Shown piece by piece: positions 20,634 to 32,365 of a DNA stretch of 64,000 nt (positions are counted from its first letter, which is position 1; every line of letters begins with the position of its first letter). The notes beneath the pieces are model-generated. The model was not told where the DNA came from and did no database searches. It was given only the letters and a program-made list of their open reading frames with translations. Origin of the DNA: JBDHWG01 sp039810085 (GTDB lineage: Bacteria > Chloroflexota > Anaerolineae > Epilineales > JAHCIE01); the NCBI GenBank assembly GCA_039810085.1, contig JBDHWG010000007.1, positions 124,001-188,000 of the forward strand, written 5' to 3'. Position numbers and translations under genes: made by a program.

Positions 20634-20721
20634 GTGACGGAGTGACGAGGGGACGAAGTGAATGTCGGCGTCACCCGCCACATCGTCACTCCGTCACATC
20701 GCCACCTCGTCACATCGCCAC
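20634..20721. repeat. Inverted arrays of an 8-bp repeat
   Basis: The left array on the + strand reads GTGACGGA, GTGACGAG, GGGACGAA, GTGA (20634-20661). The right array has five 8-bp units of the form CACNNCG(T/C) at 20679-20718. The two are complementary, giving a perfect 15-bp inverted repeat (20634-20648 with 20683-20697). The right array extends into the 3' end of the mannose-6-phosphate isomerase gene and encodes its last residues (RCDEVAM). The structure could act as a terminator for that gene. Confidence 0.7.
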
Positions 20722-22505
20722 GGGCCTTGCCCCGCCTTGACGAATGCCTTGACGACCTTCACCGGCTTTGTGCCCGCGTTGATGAGACGGTAGCGGTTGG
20801 CGGCGGCAGGCACGACGAAGGTCTCGGCGTAGTTGAAGCGCTGCCGCAGCCCACCCTCGGTTTCGAGGATGACCCCTTCGCCCTCGACGACGCTCATTAT
20901 GTGGCACATGCCGTCGGTCGCCGCCTCGATACACTTATCGAACTCATAGCGGTGTACGTCGTAGAAGTGCTCGCGGTGCGTTGGCAGATGGACGATGCGC
21001 CAGCCGTCCCCTTCAGAGAGCATATACGGGTGCGACACCAGCTCCCGCTCCACCACGTCGCCCTGGCGCTCGAAATACAGGTTCTCGAAGGCGCGCGCGA
21101 TGTTGAGCGGGCGGGGTCGGCCCTCCAGGTCGAGGCGCATCCAGTCGTACATCTTGAAAGTGAAGATGTACGGCGTGGCGCTAATCTCCAGGACCAGGTT
21201 GTCCACCCCGGAACAGTGGATCGTGCCGTTGGGGATGAGGAACAGGTCGTGCTCGTGCGCGGGCAGCGTCTGGACGAAGCGCTCGATATCCACCGGCGTG
21301 GCCTCGTGGAAGCTCTGCTCCAACGCCGCCCGGAACTCGTCTGCATCCACGCCGTTCTTGAAGCCCAGGTAGACCTGCGCGCCCGGGTTGCAGTCCAGGA
21401 TGTAGTAGGTCTCGTCCTGGGTGAACGTCTCCCCAAAGTGCTGGCGGATGTACGCCGGGCGCGGGTGGCACTGGACAGATAGGTTGCCGCCGTCGAAGGT
21501 ATCGAGGAAATCGAAGCGAATCGGGAACTCGTAGCCGAAGCGCGCGGCGCACTCCCCCAGAACCGCCTCGTACGCCTGGTACATAAGGCAGTCGAACGAC
21601 ACTTCGAGCAGCCGATCATCGCTCTCGAACATCAGCCCATTCTCAGGCGAGATAAGCTCAAACGACCAGGCGTAGTTGGGCACATCCTTGGGGAGATCGG
21701 GAATGTGCGCCTTGCACCACTGCCCGCCCCACGGCCCCGGCTCGAACCACGGCCGCACGCGGAAGGCGTTGTGGCTCATCGCCGTTAACCCGATGCGCAG
21801 ATCGTCGCCCGCCATGAACACGGGCTGCTCAGGCCGCTGTCCGTCGACGATAAGGGCGACACGCGGCAAAACGTCGGCCTTGTGGCCGTTGAGCGCGGGC
21901 CAGTCCACGAAGTAGAACCGCTTGTACATCGCCTTGGGGTCAGCCGGCTGCCGCGCGCCTAAGTTGGTGACGCTACCCGCACGCGACCGAAACTGAATCT
22001 CGTTCTTGGGTACGTCGACGTAGACCAGTGGCGCATCCGCGTCCGCCAACGCCGCCCCACAGCCATAGATGATGGTGAGCGGCGCTGTGTCGCCGTTACT
22101 CAGCGCCGCCAGGCGATCCGCGTCGAAGAAGTCGCGGAGTGAGCCGGTGAACCGCGTGCCGAAGATGGGGTCATCCCCGCCCAGGAACGGTTCGATGCGC
22201 TGCCAGACAACCTCTTCTGGCAAGAACGCGTTAGCGACATCGACCCAAGACGCAGCAACGCCCTGGCTTCGAAGCGCCACGTCTAGCCGCTCGCGCAGGT
22301 CATCCCATAGCACTCCGCCGTAGCCGTCGATGACCACGCGGCGATGCTGTGCAATCCACTCGGCCAGGGCAGCATAGCCGACCCCGATCTTGCCTGAGCC
22401 AATCGGAAACGCCGGGTAGGGGTCATAGATGCCAGGCGGCGTGCCCTGCCAAGTCAGCGGGGCGAGGTCCTGAGAGGTCTTGCGCCAGGGGGTTGGTAGG
22501 CTCAC
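20694..22505 (-). CDS. Class I mannose-6-phosphate isomerase with an N-terminal kinase-like domain
   Basis: This 603-residue protein's C-terminal half is a cupin-type phosphomannose isomerase converting mannose-6-P and fructose-6-P. Predicted Zn ligands are Gln345 and His347 (VQCHPR), Glu365 (DETYYILD) and His430 (IPNGTIH). The first roughly 270 residues look like a P-loop kinase of the uridine-kinase type in which the loop has decayed (VVIDGYGGVLWDDL at 57-70, no Lys-Ser/Thr), with an LVYVDVPKNE strand retained. The start is GTG 22505 with AGGAGA 8 nt upstream. It is the last gene of the sugar operon, separated from the others by a repeat element. The isomerase call is firm; the N-terminal domain is my inference. 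Confidence 0.85.
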   Translation of the reverse strand: MSLPTPWRKTSQDLAPLTWQGTPPGIYDPYPAFPIGSGKIGVGYAALAEWIAQHRRVVIDGYGGVLWDDLRERLDVALRSQGVAASWVDVANAFLPEEVVWQRIEPFLGGDDPIFGTRFTGSLRDFFDADRLAALSNGDTAPLTIIYGCGAALADADAPLVYVDVPKNEIQFRSRAGSVTNLGARQPADPKAMYKRFYFVDWPALNGHKADVLPRVALIVDGQRPEQPVFMAGDDLRIGLTAMSHNAFRVRPWFEPGPWGGQWCKAHIPDLPKDVPNYAWSFELISPENGLMFESDDRLLEVSFDCLMYQAYEAVLGECAARFGYEFPIRFDFLDTFDGGNLSVQCHPRPAYIRQHFGETFTQDETYYILDCNPGAQVYLGFKNGVDADEFRAALEQSFHEATPVDIERFVQTLPAHEHDLFLIPNGTIHCSGVDNLVLEISATPYIFTFKMYDWMRLDLEGRPRPLNIARAFENLYFERQGDVVERELVSHPYMLSEGDGWRIVHLPTHREHFYDVHRYEFDKCIEAATDGMCHIMSVVEGEGVILETEGGLRQRFNYAETFVVPAAANRYRLINAGTKPVKVVKAFVKAGQGPWRCDEVAM

Positions 22506-22571
22506 AAAAGCGTCTCCTATAACGGCTCATATCAAATGCTATTCGAACACTGCAACACCGCTCGACTGGGG

Positions 22572-22689
22572 GTCGTTGCGAGGAGGACGATAGGACGACG
22601 AAGCAACCCACGTTAAGCGAGAGCATGTCTAGCTGCCTGTACCGTCTGATGCAAGGGCGGGAGATTGCTTCGCCCTGCTCGCAATGACA
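22572..22689 (-). repeat. 118-bp inverted-repeat element, copy A
   Basis: Read on the - strand, it begins TGTCATTGCGAGCAGGGCGA and ends CCTCCTCGCAACGAC. The ends are roughly complementary (TCATTGCGAG...GAAGCAATCTC against GGTTGCTTC...CTCGCAACGA). The same outer sequences, with a different centre, occur at 42771-42891 on the other strand. It fills most of the 189-bp gap between the two mannose-6-phosphate isomerase genes. No gene is seen in it. Confidence 0.85.
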
Positions 22690-22694
22690 GCCGT

Positions 22695-23087
22695 TCACTC
22701 ACCCTGGTCCGGGCGCTGGTAGTCGTCGTCGTAGCGGGTGATGTCGGCCTGCTGCCAGTTGCCGAATGCCACCTCCAGCACGCGCACCGCCGGCCCGGTG
22801 CTCGTCAGGCGGTGGCGGGTCTGCGCCTTGATCCAGATTTCGTCGCCCGCGCGAGGATAAAGAATGTCGTCGCCGACCTGGACTGTCGCGCCGTCGTCCA
22901 GCACAATCCACAGCTCGGCGCGGCCGGTGTGGGATTGCAGGCTCAGGCGCTGGCCCGGCTTCACCGTCATCAGGCTCACCGTCACTTCCTGGTTGTGGGC
23001 ATACTGGCTGAACGACCCCCACGGGCGCTCGACGCGGCCGATGGGGGGGGCCTCGTCAGGAATAGGTTTCGTCACGTAATCCGTCAT
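22695..23087 (-). CDS. Cupin mannose-6-phosphate isomerase (type II C-terminal domain only)
   Basis: The 130-residue single-domain cupin resembles the isomerase half of bifunctional ManC/AlgA enzymes (RPWGSFSQY start, PGQRLSLQSHTGRAELWIVLDDGATV, then GDEIWIKAQTRHRLTS). Stand-alone forms like this interconvert mannose-6-P and fructose-6-P, or may act on related sugar phosphates. It begins inside the end of the phosphoglucose isomerase gene (32-nt overlap). Together with the large class I enzyme 189 bp downstream, the operon encodes two unrelated phosphomannose isomerases. Confidence 0.82.
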   Translation of the reverse strand: MTDYVTKPIPDEAPPIGRVERPWGSFSQYAHNQEVTVSLMTVKPGQRLSLQSHTGRAELWIVLDDGATVQVGDDILYPRAGDEIWIKAQTRHRLTSTGPAVRVLEVAFGNWQQADITRYDDDYQRPDQGE

Positions 23088-23697
23088 CTGTCTTTCTCAT
23101 CCCTACGACGCTCAGACGCGCCGGATTTCGCATCGCACGCCACGTCTCGCGTTCTATCACAACCGGCCCGCCATCGACGGACACAACGACCTGGCGGAAG
23201 TTGCGCTCGGCCAGCGCGCCGTAATCATGGCCCGCCTGCGCCGGGTAGACCCCGAGGTACGTCAGGGGCGTCGCCCCGATGTTGACGGTGCGGTGGAACG
23301 CATGCGGCGGCACGTAGACCACGATGCCCGCCGCCAAACGCAAGGCGCGGCTCTCGCCGGTGGCCTCATCCTCCAGGAGCATCATGCCCTCGCCGCCCAG
23401 CCCGATATAGACCTCAGCCGCATCGCGCCAGTGGTGGACGTGGCCTTTCGTCAGGTAGTATTCGCCGCCGACCTGGCCCGGCATGATGAGGCCAAGCCCG
23501 TAGTGAAGGTCGCCCGCGCCTTCGCCCGGCTCAACCGACGACACGGTATAGACCAGCGGGTCGTCTTGAGCAAGCGCCGCTTCGTAGGCTTGCGAATCGT
23601 CGAACGACTCGCGCAGGTCTCTCAGCCGCCGCTGCACGGTCGGCTGCCCCACGATAAGCCCGATACTCAAATCAAGATGACTCTCGAACGCATTCAT
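23056..23697 (-). CDS. Cupin-type glucose-6-phosphate isomerase
   Basis: The 213-residue enzyme belongs to the metal-dependent cupin phosphoglucose isomerases first known from archaea. The metal-site pattern is TKGHVHHW...EVY with predicted ligands His86, His88, Glu95 and His135 (PPHAFH). The GLIMPGQVGGEYYLTKGH segment is diagnostic. It is about 20 residues longer than the archaeal enzymes. Its ATG overlaps the stop of the upstream kinase gene (ATGA), which ties it to the same mRNA. Confidence 0.9.
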   Translation of the reverse strand: MNAFESHLDLSIGLIVGQPTVQRRLRDLRESFDDSQAYEAALAQDDPLVYTVSSVEPGEGAGDLHYGLGLIMPGQVGGEYYLTKGHVHHWRDAAEVYIGLGGEGMMLLEDEATGESRALRLAAGIVVYVPPHAFHRTVNIGATPLTYLGVYPAQAGHDYGALAERNFRQVVVSVDGGPVVIERETWRAMRNPARLSVVGMRKTDDGLRDETYS

Positions 23698-24719
23698 GGT
23701 GTCGTCCGATTCTCCTTCTCGCAGCGACTCCGCAGGCGCTCAATCAGCACGTCGGATAGCGGAACACCGGCCAGTTCGAGAGCAAGTAATGCCGCACCCA
23801 ACACCGGCGACAGCATCGGCTCGACAATCTCGGCGGCTTGCACTCGGCGTCGAATCGCCGGATAGAGCCAGCCTTTGAACGCGTCGCCCGACTGCGCCAA
23901 CCCACCCACACACGTCACCGGCACATGCAGCCCGTCGAAAGTAAGCACACGCGCAACTGTCTCCACCATCAGCGCCAGCTCGTCCACGCCTTGGGCGACA
24001 ATCGCCGTGGCAATAGCGTCACCTGCAACGGCAGCCTCCAGCACAAGGGGTGCGAGAGAAGCGATCTCGCTGCGGCTCATGCCGACTTTGGAGCTGTCAA
24101 GCCCTTCATGGTACAGGCGGCGCATCACGTCCTGCGGGTCGGACAAGCGCAGAGCATGTAGCAGCGGATGAGTCAGGGCCGTCGCCGCACCGCGCCCATC
24201 TGCCGCGCGTGTCAGGGCAATGAGGCCCTGGAGGCCCAGGTAGTAGCCGCCACCGAGATCGTCCAGCAGGTAGCCCCAGCCGCCCGCCCGCCACTCACGG
24301 CCGTCGGCGCGCCGCCCGTAGCACGAGCTGCCGGTACCCACGATGAGCGCAATGCCTTCGCGCCCGCCTAGGCCACCCGCTAGAGCAATACGGATGTCAT
24401 GATCGACGCCGACGTGCTCCGGCGCAGCGATGTCCAACGCCTGCGCCATTCTACGAATCGTGTTGCGGTCGGCGTCCGAGACAACCCCCGCCATGCCGAA
24501 GAACGCGGCGTCCGCCGGCTGGAAGACTCGACCCGCGACGTGCCAGGCCGACGAAACAGCGCGGCCTATGTTTTCCTGCGCCGCGCCCACGCCGACGTCA
24601 TCGTAATTGGACGGTCCGGCGTAGCCTACGCCGCGCACGGCGCCGGTCTCGTCCACAAGCGCCGCCCGAGTCGTGGACCCACCCCCGTCGACGCCGATGA
24701 CCAGCATGGTCTCTGTCAC
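23694..24719 (-). CDS. BadF/BadG/BcrA-type sugar kinase (N-acetylglucosamine kinase-like)
   Basis: The 341-residue member of the ASKHA ATPase fold has IGVDGGGSTTRAALVD (phosphate-1 motif) near the N-terminus and LIVGTGSSCYGR (phosphate-2). A GGxxYLGLQGL segment and CVGGLAQSG near the C-terminus complete the fold. Among relatives this layout is that of N-acetylglucosamine/glucosamine kinases. The genes around it (isomerases, lactonase) make a hexose or aminosugar plausible. It overlaps both neighbours by 4 nt. Confidence 0.85.
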   Translation of the reverse strand: MTETMLVIGVDGGGSTTRAALVDETGAVRGVGYAGPSNYDDVGVGAAQENIGRAVSSAWHVAGRVFQPADAAFFGMAGVVSDADRNTIRRMAQALDIAAPEHVGVDHDIRIALAGGLGGREGIALIVGTGSSCYGRRADGREWRAGGWGYLLDDLGGGYYLGLQGLIALTRAADGRGAATALTHPLLHALRLSDPQDVMRRLYHEGLDSSKVGMSRSEIASLAPLVLEAAVAGDAIATAIVAQGVDELALMVETVARVLTFDGLHVPVTCVGGLAQSGDAFKGWLYPAIRRRVQAAEIVEPMLSPVLGAALLALELAGVPLSDVLIERLRSRCEKENRTTP

Positions 24720-25789
24720 TCTTGCGCAAACCCGACGTACGATGCGCCGATGACAGGGACGCGGGCGACAGCCCCGCCGACCTCGACCTCGTCCGGCGTC
24801 AGGGGCAACACGACCACCTCGTTGCTATACTGGTTGGCGACGAGCATGAAGCGACCGTCGGGAGAGAGGGCGAAGCAGCGCGGCCAGTTGCCGCCACACG
24901 GCGCAATCGTCACCTGGGCCAGCAGCCCCGCCTCGTCTGCGGCAAAAACGGCAATACTGTTATCACCGCGATTCGAGACATAGACGCGGCCACCGTTCGG
25001 GGAGAGGTGGATGTCGGCCACGGTGTTGGCTGGATTCGGGGCGGGTAACGTACTGAGAAACTGGCGCTCGGTTAGCGCGGCCGTCGTCGGCTCGAAGTCA
25101 TAGACGCTCACCGTGCTGTCCAGTTCATTGGCGACGTAGAGGATGCGCCCATTAGGGTGGAACGCCAGGTGGCGCGGTCCGGCGCCCGGCCGTGTGGCAA
25201 CACCGCTATGTGAAATTAGCTTTCCCCTGCTTGGATCCAGCGTGTAGACGAGCAGCTTGTCCAGGCCCAGGTCGGCGATGATAATGTAGCGCCCATCGGG
25301 CGAAAGCGTCGCGGAATGCGCGTGTGGCCCTTCCTGGCGCTGTGGGTTGACGCTGTGGCCGTGATGCTGCACCAGGTCGGTCATCTCCCTCAGTGCGCCA
25401 TCCTCGCCAACTGGGAACAAGTTCACGCTGCCCGAGCTGTAGTTGCTGGCAACCAGCCAGCGGCCTGTCGCGTCGAGCCTGAGGTGGCAGGGATGATCGC
25501 CCAGGGTGGACTGCTGATTGACAATCTCCGCTGTGAACGGCTGGCACTCATAGCGCACCGAACACACGCCGCCATGCGTCGCGTCGCCGCCCATGCTTGT
25601 TTCGCTCACCGCATACAGCCAGTGGCCATTGGGGTGGAGCGCCAGGTAGGACGGGCTGCGGATGCCGCTTAACGCGCCGAACGGCGTCAGCGTACCTGTC
25701 GATGGGTCGAACCAGCACGCCTGGATGCCCGACTGGTCGGCCGGGGCGTAGCCGCTGACAAAGACAAGATAACGATTGGTAGCTGTCAT
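24716..25789 (-). CDS. Lactonase family beta-propeller (6-phosphogluconolactonase-like)
   Basis: The 357-residue seven-bladed propeller belongs to the Pgl/carboxymuconate-cyclase group (PF10282 type). Repeating blade text includes SYLALHPNGHWLYAVSE, HSATLSPDGRYIIIADLG, GPRHLAFHPNGRILYVANE and RCFALSPDGRFMLVANQ. Such enzymes hydrolyse sugar lactones. The upstream operon gene is a sugar dehydrogenase and the neighbour is an aldonate-type dehydratase, so a lactone made by the dehydrogenase is a reasonable substrate. The ATG at 25789 is chosen because of GGTGA 6 nt upstream and a 5-nt gap to the preceding gene. Confidence 0.88.
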   Translation of the reverse strand: MTATNRYLVFVSGYAPADQSGIQACWFDPSTGTLTPFGALSGIRSPSYLALHPNGHWLYAVSETSMGGDATHGGVCSVRYECQPFTAEIVNQQSTLGDHPCHLRLDATGRWLVASNYSSGSVNLFPVGEDGALREMTDLVQHHGHSVNPQRQEGPHAHSATLSPDGRYIIIADLGLDKLLVYTLDPSRGKLISHSGVATRPGAGPRHLAFHPNGRILYVANELDSTVSVYDFEPTTAALTERQFLSTLPAPNPANTVADIHLSPNGGRVYVSNRGDNSIAVFAADEAGLLAQVTIAPCGGNWPRCFALSPDGRFMLVANQYSNEVVVLPLTPDEVEVGGAVARVPVIGASYVGFAQE

Positions 25790-25794
25790 AAGTA

Positions 25795-26973
25795 TCACCA
25801 GTTCTGCACAGAGCCGTCGGTCCGCCGCCAGTGGGGCGCTTCCCAAAATTGCCACGTCTGGGCCTCGACGCGCGCCTCGTCAAGCTCGACGCCAAGCCCT
25901 GGCGTGTCGAGCACCGGAAAGCTATTGCCGTCGAGCCGCGGCTGGACGGGGAACAAGAGGTCTGCGTCGTTGACCCCCCGGTCGCCGTAGTACAGGTTCT
26001 CGGTCTGTGTCGCCCGTACTTCGAGCCACGCGAAGTTGGGCACGGCGGCGGCGAGGTGAATCGTGGCCGCCGTACACACCGGCCCCAGCGGGTTGTGGGG
26101 CATCAGGTCGATGTAGTGCGCCTCCCCCCAGCCCGCCACCTTCATCGCCTCGGTGAAGCCACCGACGTTACAGATGTCCACACGGGCGAAGTCGGTCAGG
26201 TGGCGCTCGATGTAGGGCAGGAACTGCCACTTGCTGGCGAACTCCTCGCCGACGGCAAACGGAACATCGGTGAGCTGGCGCAGGGCGGCATAAGCCTCCG
26301 GCGTCTCATCCCGGATGGGTTCCTCGATGAAGTCCAGCGTGCCCATCGGCATCCGCTGGCAGAACGACGCAGTCTCCGCGATGCTCAGCCGATGATGGTA
26401 GTCGATGCCGAGGGTCACGTCGCTGCCGACAACCTCGCGTGCCTTGACAAGCCAGCGCGCCGTGTGGCTGATACTCTCACGCGGCTCGAAGATGGCGGGC
26501 GACTCGTGGGCACGCGGCGATAGGGGCGTGGTACGTATCACGTTCCAGCCCGCTGCGACAAGGATCTGCATGGCTTCGATCATCTGCTCGCCGCTGCCAC
26601 CGGGCGCTGTAGCAAAGCACGGGATGACGTCGCGGTGCTTGCCGCCGAGAAGCTGATACACCGGCACGCCCAGCGCCTTGCCGACAATGTCATGCAGGGC
26701 AATGTCGATGGCGCTCTGCGCGGCAAGCAACACGCGCCCGCCCTCGAAGTACTGGCTGCGGTACAGCTCCTGCCAGATGCGGCCGCGCTGCATCGGGTCC
26801 TGGCCGACCAGGAACTCGCGGAAGTGCTTGACCGCGCCCATGACGGCCAGCTCACGCCCGCTCAGCCCCGCCTCACCCAACCCATAGATGCCCTCGTCCG
26901 TCTCGACCTTGACGACGAGCTGATTGCGAATGCCTACCCACACCGGGTAGCTCTTGATATCGGTAATGCGCAT
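25795..26973 (-). CDS. Mandelate racemase/enolase superfamily dehydratase (galactonate-dehydratase-like)
   Basis: The 392-residue enzyme has the enolase capping domain and a TIM barrel with metal ligands Asp (GIDYHHRLS), Glu (FIEEPI) and Glu (VGEEFAS), and a catalytic His in LMPHNPLGP. The DxH after strand 3 is the pattern of galactonate and mannonate dehydratases, which convert an aldonate to a 2-keto-3-deoxy sugar acid. The exact sugar cannot be told. The first ATG (26973) is used; a TTG three codons earlier is less likely. The gene starts 11 nt after the sugar dehydrogenase. Confidence 0.88.
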   Translation of the reverse strand: MRITDIKSYPVWVGIRNQLVVKVETDEGIYGLGEAGLSGRELAVMGAVKHFREFLVGQDPMQRGRIWQELYRSQYFEGGRVLLAAQSAIDIALHDIVGKALGVPVYQLLGGKHRDVIPCFATAPGGSGEQMIEAMQILVAAGWNVIRTTPLSPRAHESPAIFEPRESISHTARWLVKAREVVGSDVTLGIDYHHRLSIAETASFCQRMPMGTLDFIEEPIRDETPEAYAALRQLTDVPFAVGEEFASKWQFLPYIERHLTDFARVDICNVGGFTEAMKVAGWGEAHYIDLMPHNPLGPVCTAATIHLAAAVPNFAWLEVRATQTENLYYGDRGVNDADLLFPVQPRLDGNSFPVLDTPGLGVELDEARVEAQTWQFWEAPHWRRTDGSVQNW

Positions 26974-26984
26974 GTTAACCAACC

Positions 26985-28576
26985 TTATTCGAATGTGAGT
27001 TCCCAGATCGACCCCGCGTCGCCGAACTCCAGGACGTACAGATGGTTGTCCACCAGGACGGTGTCAATCGGGTTCTTGAAGCTGCGCGCAATCTGAGTCG
27101 TCATGGCTTCGTAGTTGTCGCCGGTTTTCCTTAACCTAATGTAAAGTAGGTCCTGCCCCTTGTCCTGTAGCGTACCCCCCGCCGCGCCCCAGCTCGTCAG
27201 GAAAGCGGCAAGGGTGTTCGTGTCACCGCGCAGGTCGGCGGGCATCTGATCGCCCGTGACGAAGCTCAGGCCGAGCGGCGACCGATGGGGCGTGAACGTG
27301 TTCAGCGGCTTGCCCTCGACCGCCGCGTCGTGCTGCTGGCCGTCGTCGCCGCGATACTGGGCCGCGTCCGGCCCGAGGTTCAACACCGGGTCGGCAAACT
27401 TGACGGCGGGCGGCTTCGGGAAACCCGGGTCGTTGCGGTAGGTGTTGTTCTTGACCGCCACGAAATCCATCGACAGGTGGCGGTCCTTCGCGCTGTCATA
27501 GTCGGGGAACTGCTGCGGGTTGTCCTGGACGCCGAAACGCCAGGGGAAGCCGTAGTGCTGTCCCTCGCGGATCCAGTTCAGCTCGTCAGGATAGTCGGCG
27601 TCCGGGCCGTTGTCTACGGCGAACAGGTCGCCATTCGGCGCGAACTTCAGGTCGAAAGCGTTGCGCGTGCCGTCGACATACATATACTGCTTGAGCGCCG
27701 TCTCGTCGGCCGGCAGCGTTAGGTCATTGCCGTCGGCTGGGACGCCAAAGATGGCTGAGGTCAGGGGGACTTCGCGCAGATCAGGGAATGCCAGGCCGTT
27801 GGTCTCGACCTCGCCGTGGTCGGTGCGAGAGCCGCTGTTGTAGTAGAGCCACTTGCCGTCGGGACTGACGGTGATGCCGTTGACCAGGTGGTCGAAGTTC
27901 GTGCCGCTGAGCTGGTACGGCTCGGTGGACGAAATGGTCTGCCAGGTGAAGGCGCCGGACGAGTTGGGCGTTCCGCGCCGGACGATAGCCTGGGTCTGCT
28001 TGGCTCCCACCTTCTTGTTGACCGTCACGTAGAGTGCGCCGTTCGGCCCGAAGGCCATGCCAGCCGGGTCGCCGTCGGCGACGATGTCCTTCTTCGCCTG
28101 GACTTTGTCCGCCTTACCAGAAGGGGTCAGGTCGAGGCGGAACAGGCCGTTCGTCGGGTGGAGAAAGTAAATCTTGCCATCGGCGGGGTTGCGCGCCAGC
28201 TTGATGTTGCCGCCGCCTACGCCGAGCACCTTGCGCAAGGTGATGCCATCTCGCAACAACGTCGGGCCACCTGCCACCGGCTGCTTCTCGACCTTGGCGC
28301 GCGTCATCGCCGGCGGCGACGGGGCTGCCGTTGGCCCGGTGGGCGTGGATGGTGGAGATGCCATGCGGCAACCGGCTGCCAGCAAAAGGACGGCAACTCC
28401 AAGGAGGAGCGGCAGGGCGCGCCAGGCTGAAGCACTGGTGTTAAGCGAGCGCAGCCCACTAAAGTGGGCTGGAGACGTCAGGCTACTCGCAGCGCCTCCG
28501 CAGCCTGCTGAAGCAGGCTTTGTCGTCTCAGCCACCGACTTGAGTCGGTGGCGTCGCCAGGCGAAAGATTGTTTCA

Positions 28577-28580
<4 letters not shown>
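26985..28580 (-). CDS. Lipoprotein beta-propeller sugar dehydrogenase (glucose/sorbosone type)
   Basis: The 531-residue lipoprotein has an LLLAAGC lipobox with Cys71, a Pro/Thr-rich tether, then a propeller related to soluble aldose sugar/sorbosone dehydrogenases (GVGGGNIKLARNP, GMAFGPNGALYVT, LKFAPNGDLFAVDNGPD, DELNWIREGQHYGFPW). The family oxidises sugars to lactones, usually with PQQ. No PQQ synthesis genes are in the window. The lipobox is unusually far from the start, because residues 10-43 are encoded by a cluster of three palindromic repeats. The start ATG overlaps the upstream stop (ATGATGA). It should be anchored on the outer face of the membrane. Confidence 0.8.
28453..28552. repeat. 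Cluster of three palindromic repeats inside the lipoprotein signal region
   Basis: Three short palindromes lie at 28453-28470 (AGCCCACT-AA-AGTGGGCT), 28502-28519 (AGCCTGCT-GA-AGCAGGCT) and 28531-28552 (GCCACCGACT-TG-AGTCGGTGGC). Each is a perfect 8- or 10-bp stem with a 2-nt centre. They lie in frame within the 5' coding end of the sugar dehydrogenase gene. Confidence 0.9.
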
Positions 28581-31864
<3,284 letters not shown>

Positions 31865-31896
31865 GGATCGGCTCTCTGCGGAGGATGTTGCGGCGT

Positions 31897-31925
31897 AGTA
31901 TACCGAAGGGTCGGCTAAAACGCAA
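31897..31925 (-). promoter_or_regulatory. Sigma-70-type promoter of the DUF5107 sugar operon
   Basis: On the - strand, TTGCGT (31925-31920) and TATACT (31902-31897) are separated by 17 nt. The predicted start of transcription is near 31890, about 26 nt before the ATG at 31864. All genes to 20694 could be read from it. Confidence 0.6.
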
Positions 31926-32022
31926 TCTCTTGAGTGAAAGAGGCAGCAGTGGAACCGCTCTCACAACCTTAAAGTTTTATTAAAGTTCAACACGTCGGGC
32001 GACGTAATCGTTTGCGTCCCAC

Positions 32023-32050
32023 TTGACGCATCCAAAAATGGTAGTAAAAT
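32023..32050 (+). promoter_or_regulatory. Sigma-70-type promoter of the Dpp-type transporter operon
   Basis: TTGACG (32023-32028), a 16-nt spacer and TAAAAT (32045-32050) form a good promoter facing the substrate-binding protein gene. Transcription would start near 32057, leaving a leader of about 310 nt before the ATG at 32366. Confidence 0.55.
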
Positions 32051-32100
32051 CACTTCGGCTATAGCTAGATACTTCCTGAGATGTAACTGGGTTGCTCATA

Positions 32101-32154
32101 GACGACGAGGTCAACGTTAGCCGGGTCCACCAGATCATTCTTGTCCACATCCGC
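32101..32154 (-). pseudogene. Possible dockerin-like gene remnant
   Basis: An open frame on the - strand (32065-32265) encodes ADVDKNDLVDPANVDLVV in its middle. That fits the calcium loop of a dockerin (D-x-D-x-N-x-x-x-D). The rest of the 66-residue frame is not recognisable. No start signal or longer gene surrounds it, so it is at best a fossil. The rest of the 501-bp gap (31865-32365) holds the two divergent promoters and a long leader, with no other gene. Confidence 0.25.
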
Positions 32155-32365
32155 GCGCCTCTCGTGCGCTTTCACTGTCAGCAGTTTTGGACCTTGCCTT
32201 TCCGCCGGCGACATGCCAGCCATGCCACATTCATCGCCACTGTCGCCCTTTGAAGGAGGATGCATATCGGCGGAGCCTGTCTAGCGTTCGCAAGCGTCTC
32301 GTGTTCCGGTACGACGCGCCACCCCTGGCGCCTATCACCACCACCTCATAGGAGAGGAGTAACCC

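Noticed and set aside
20634..20721. A CRISPR array
   Set aside because: The units are 8 bp, contiguous and inverted; there are no spacers and no cas genes.
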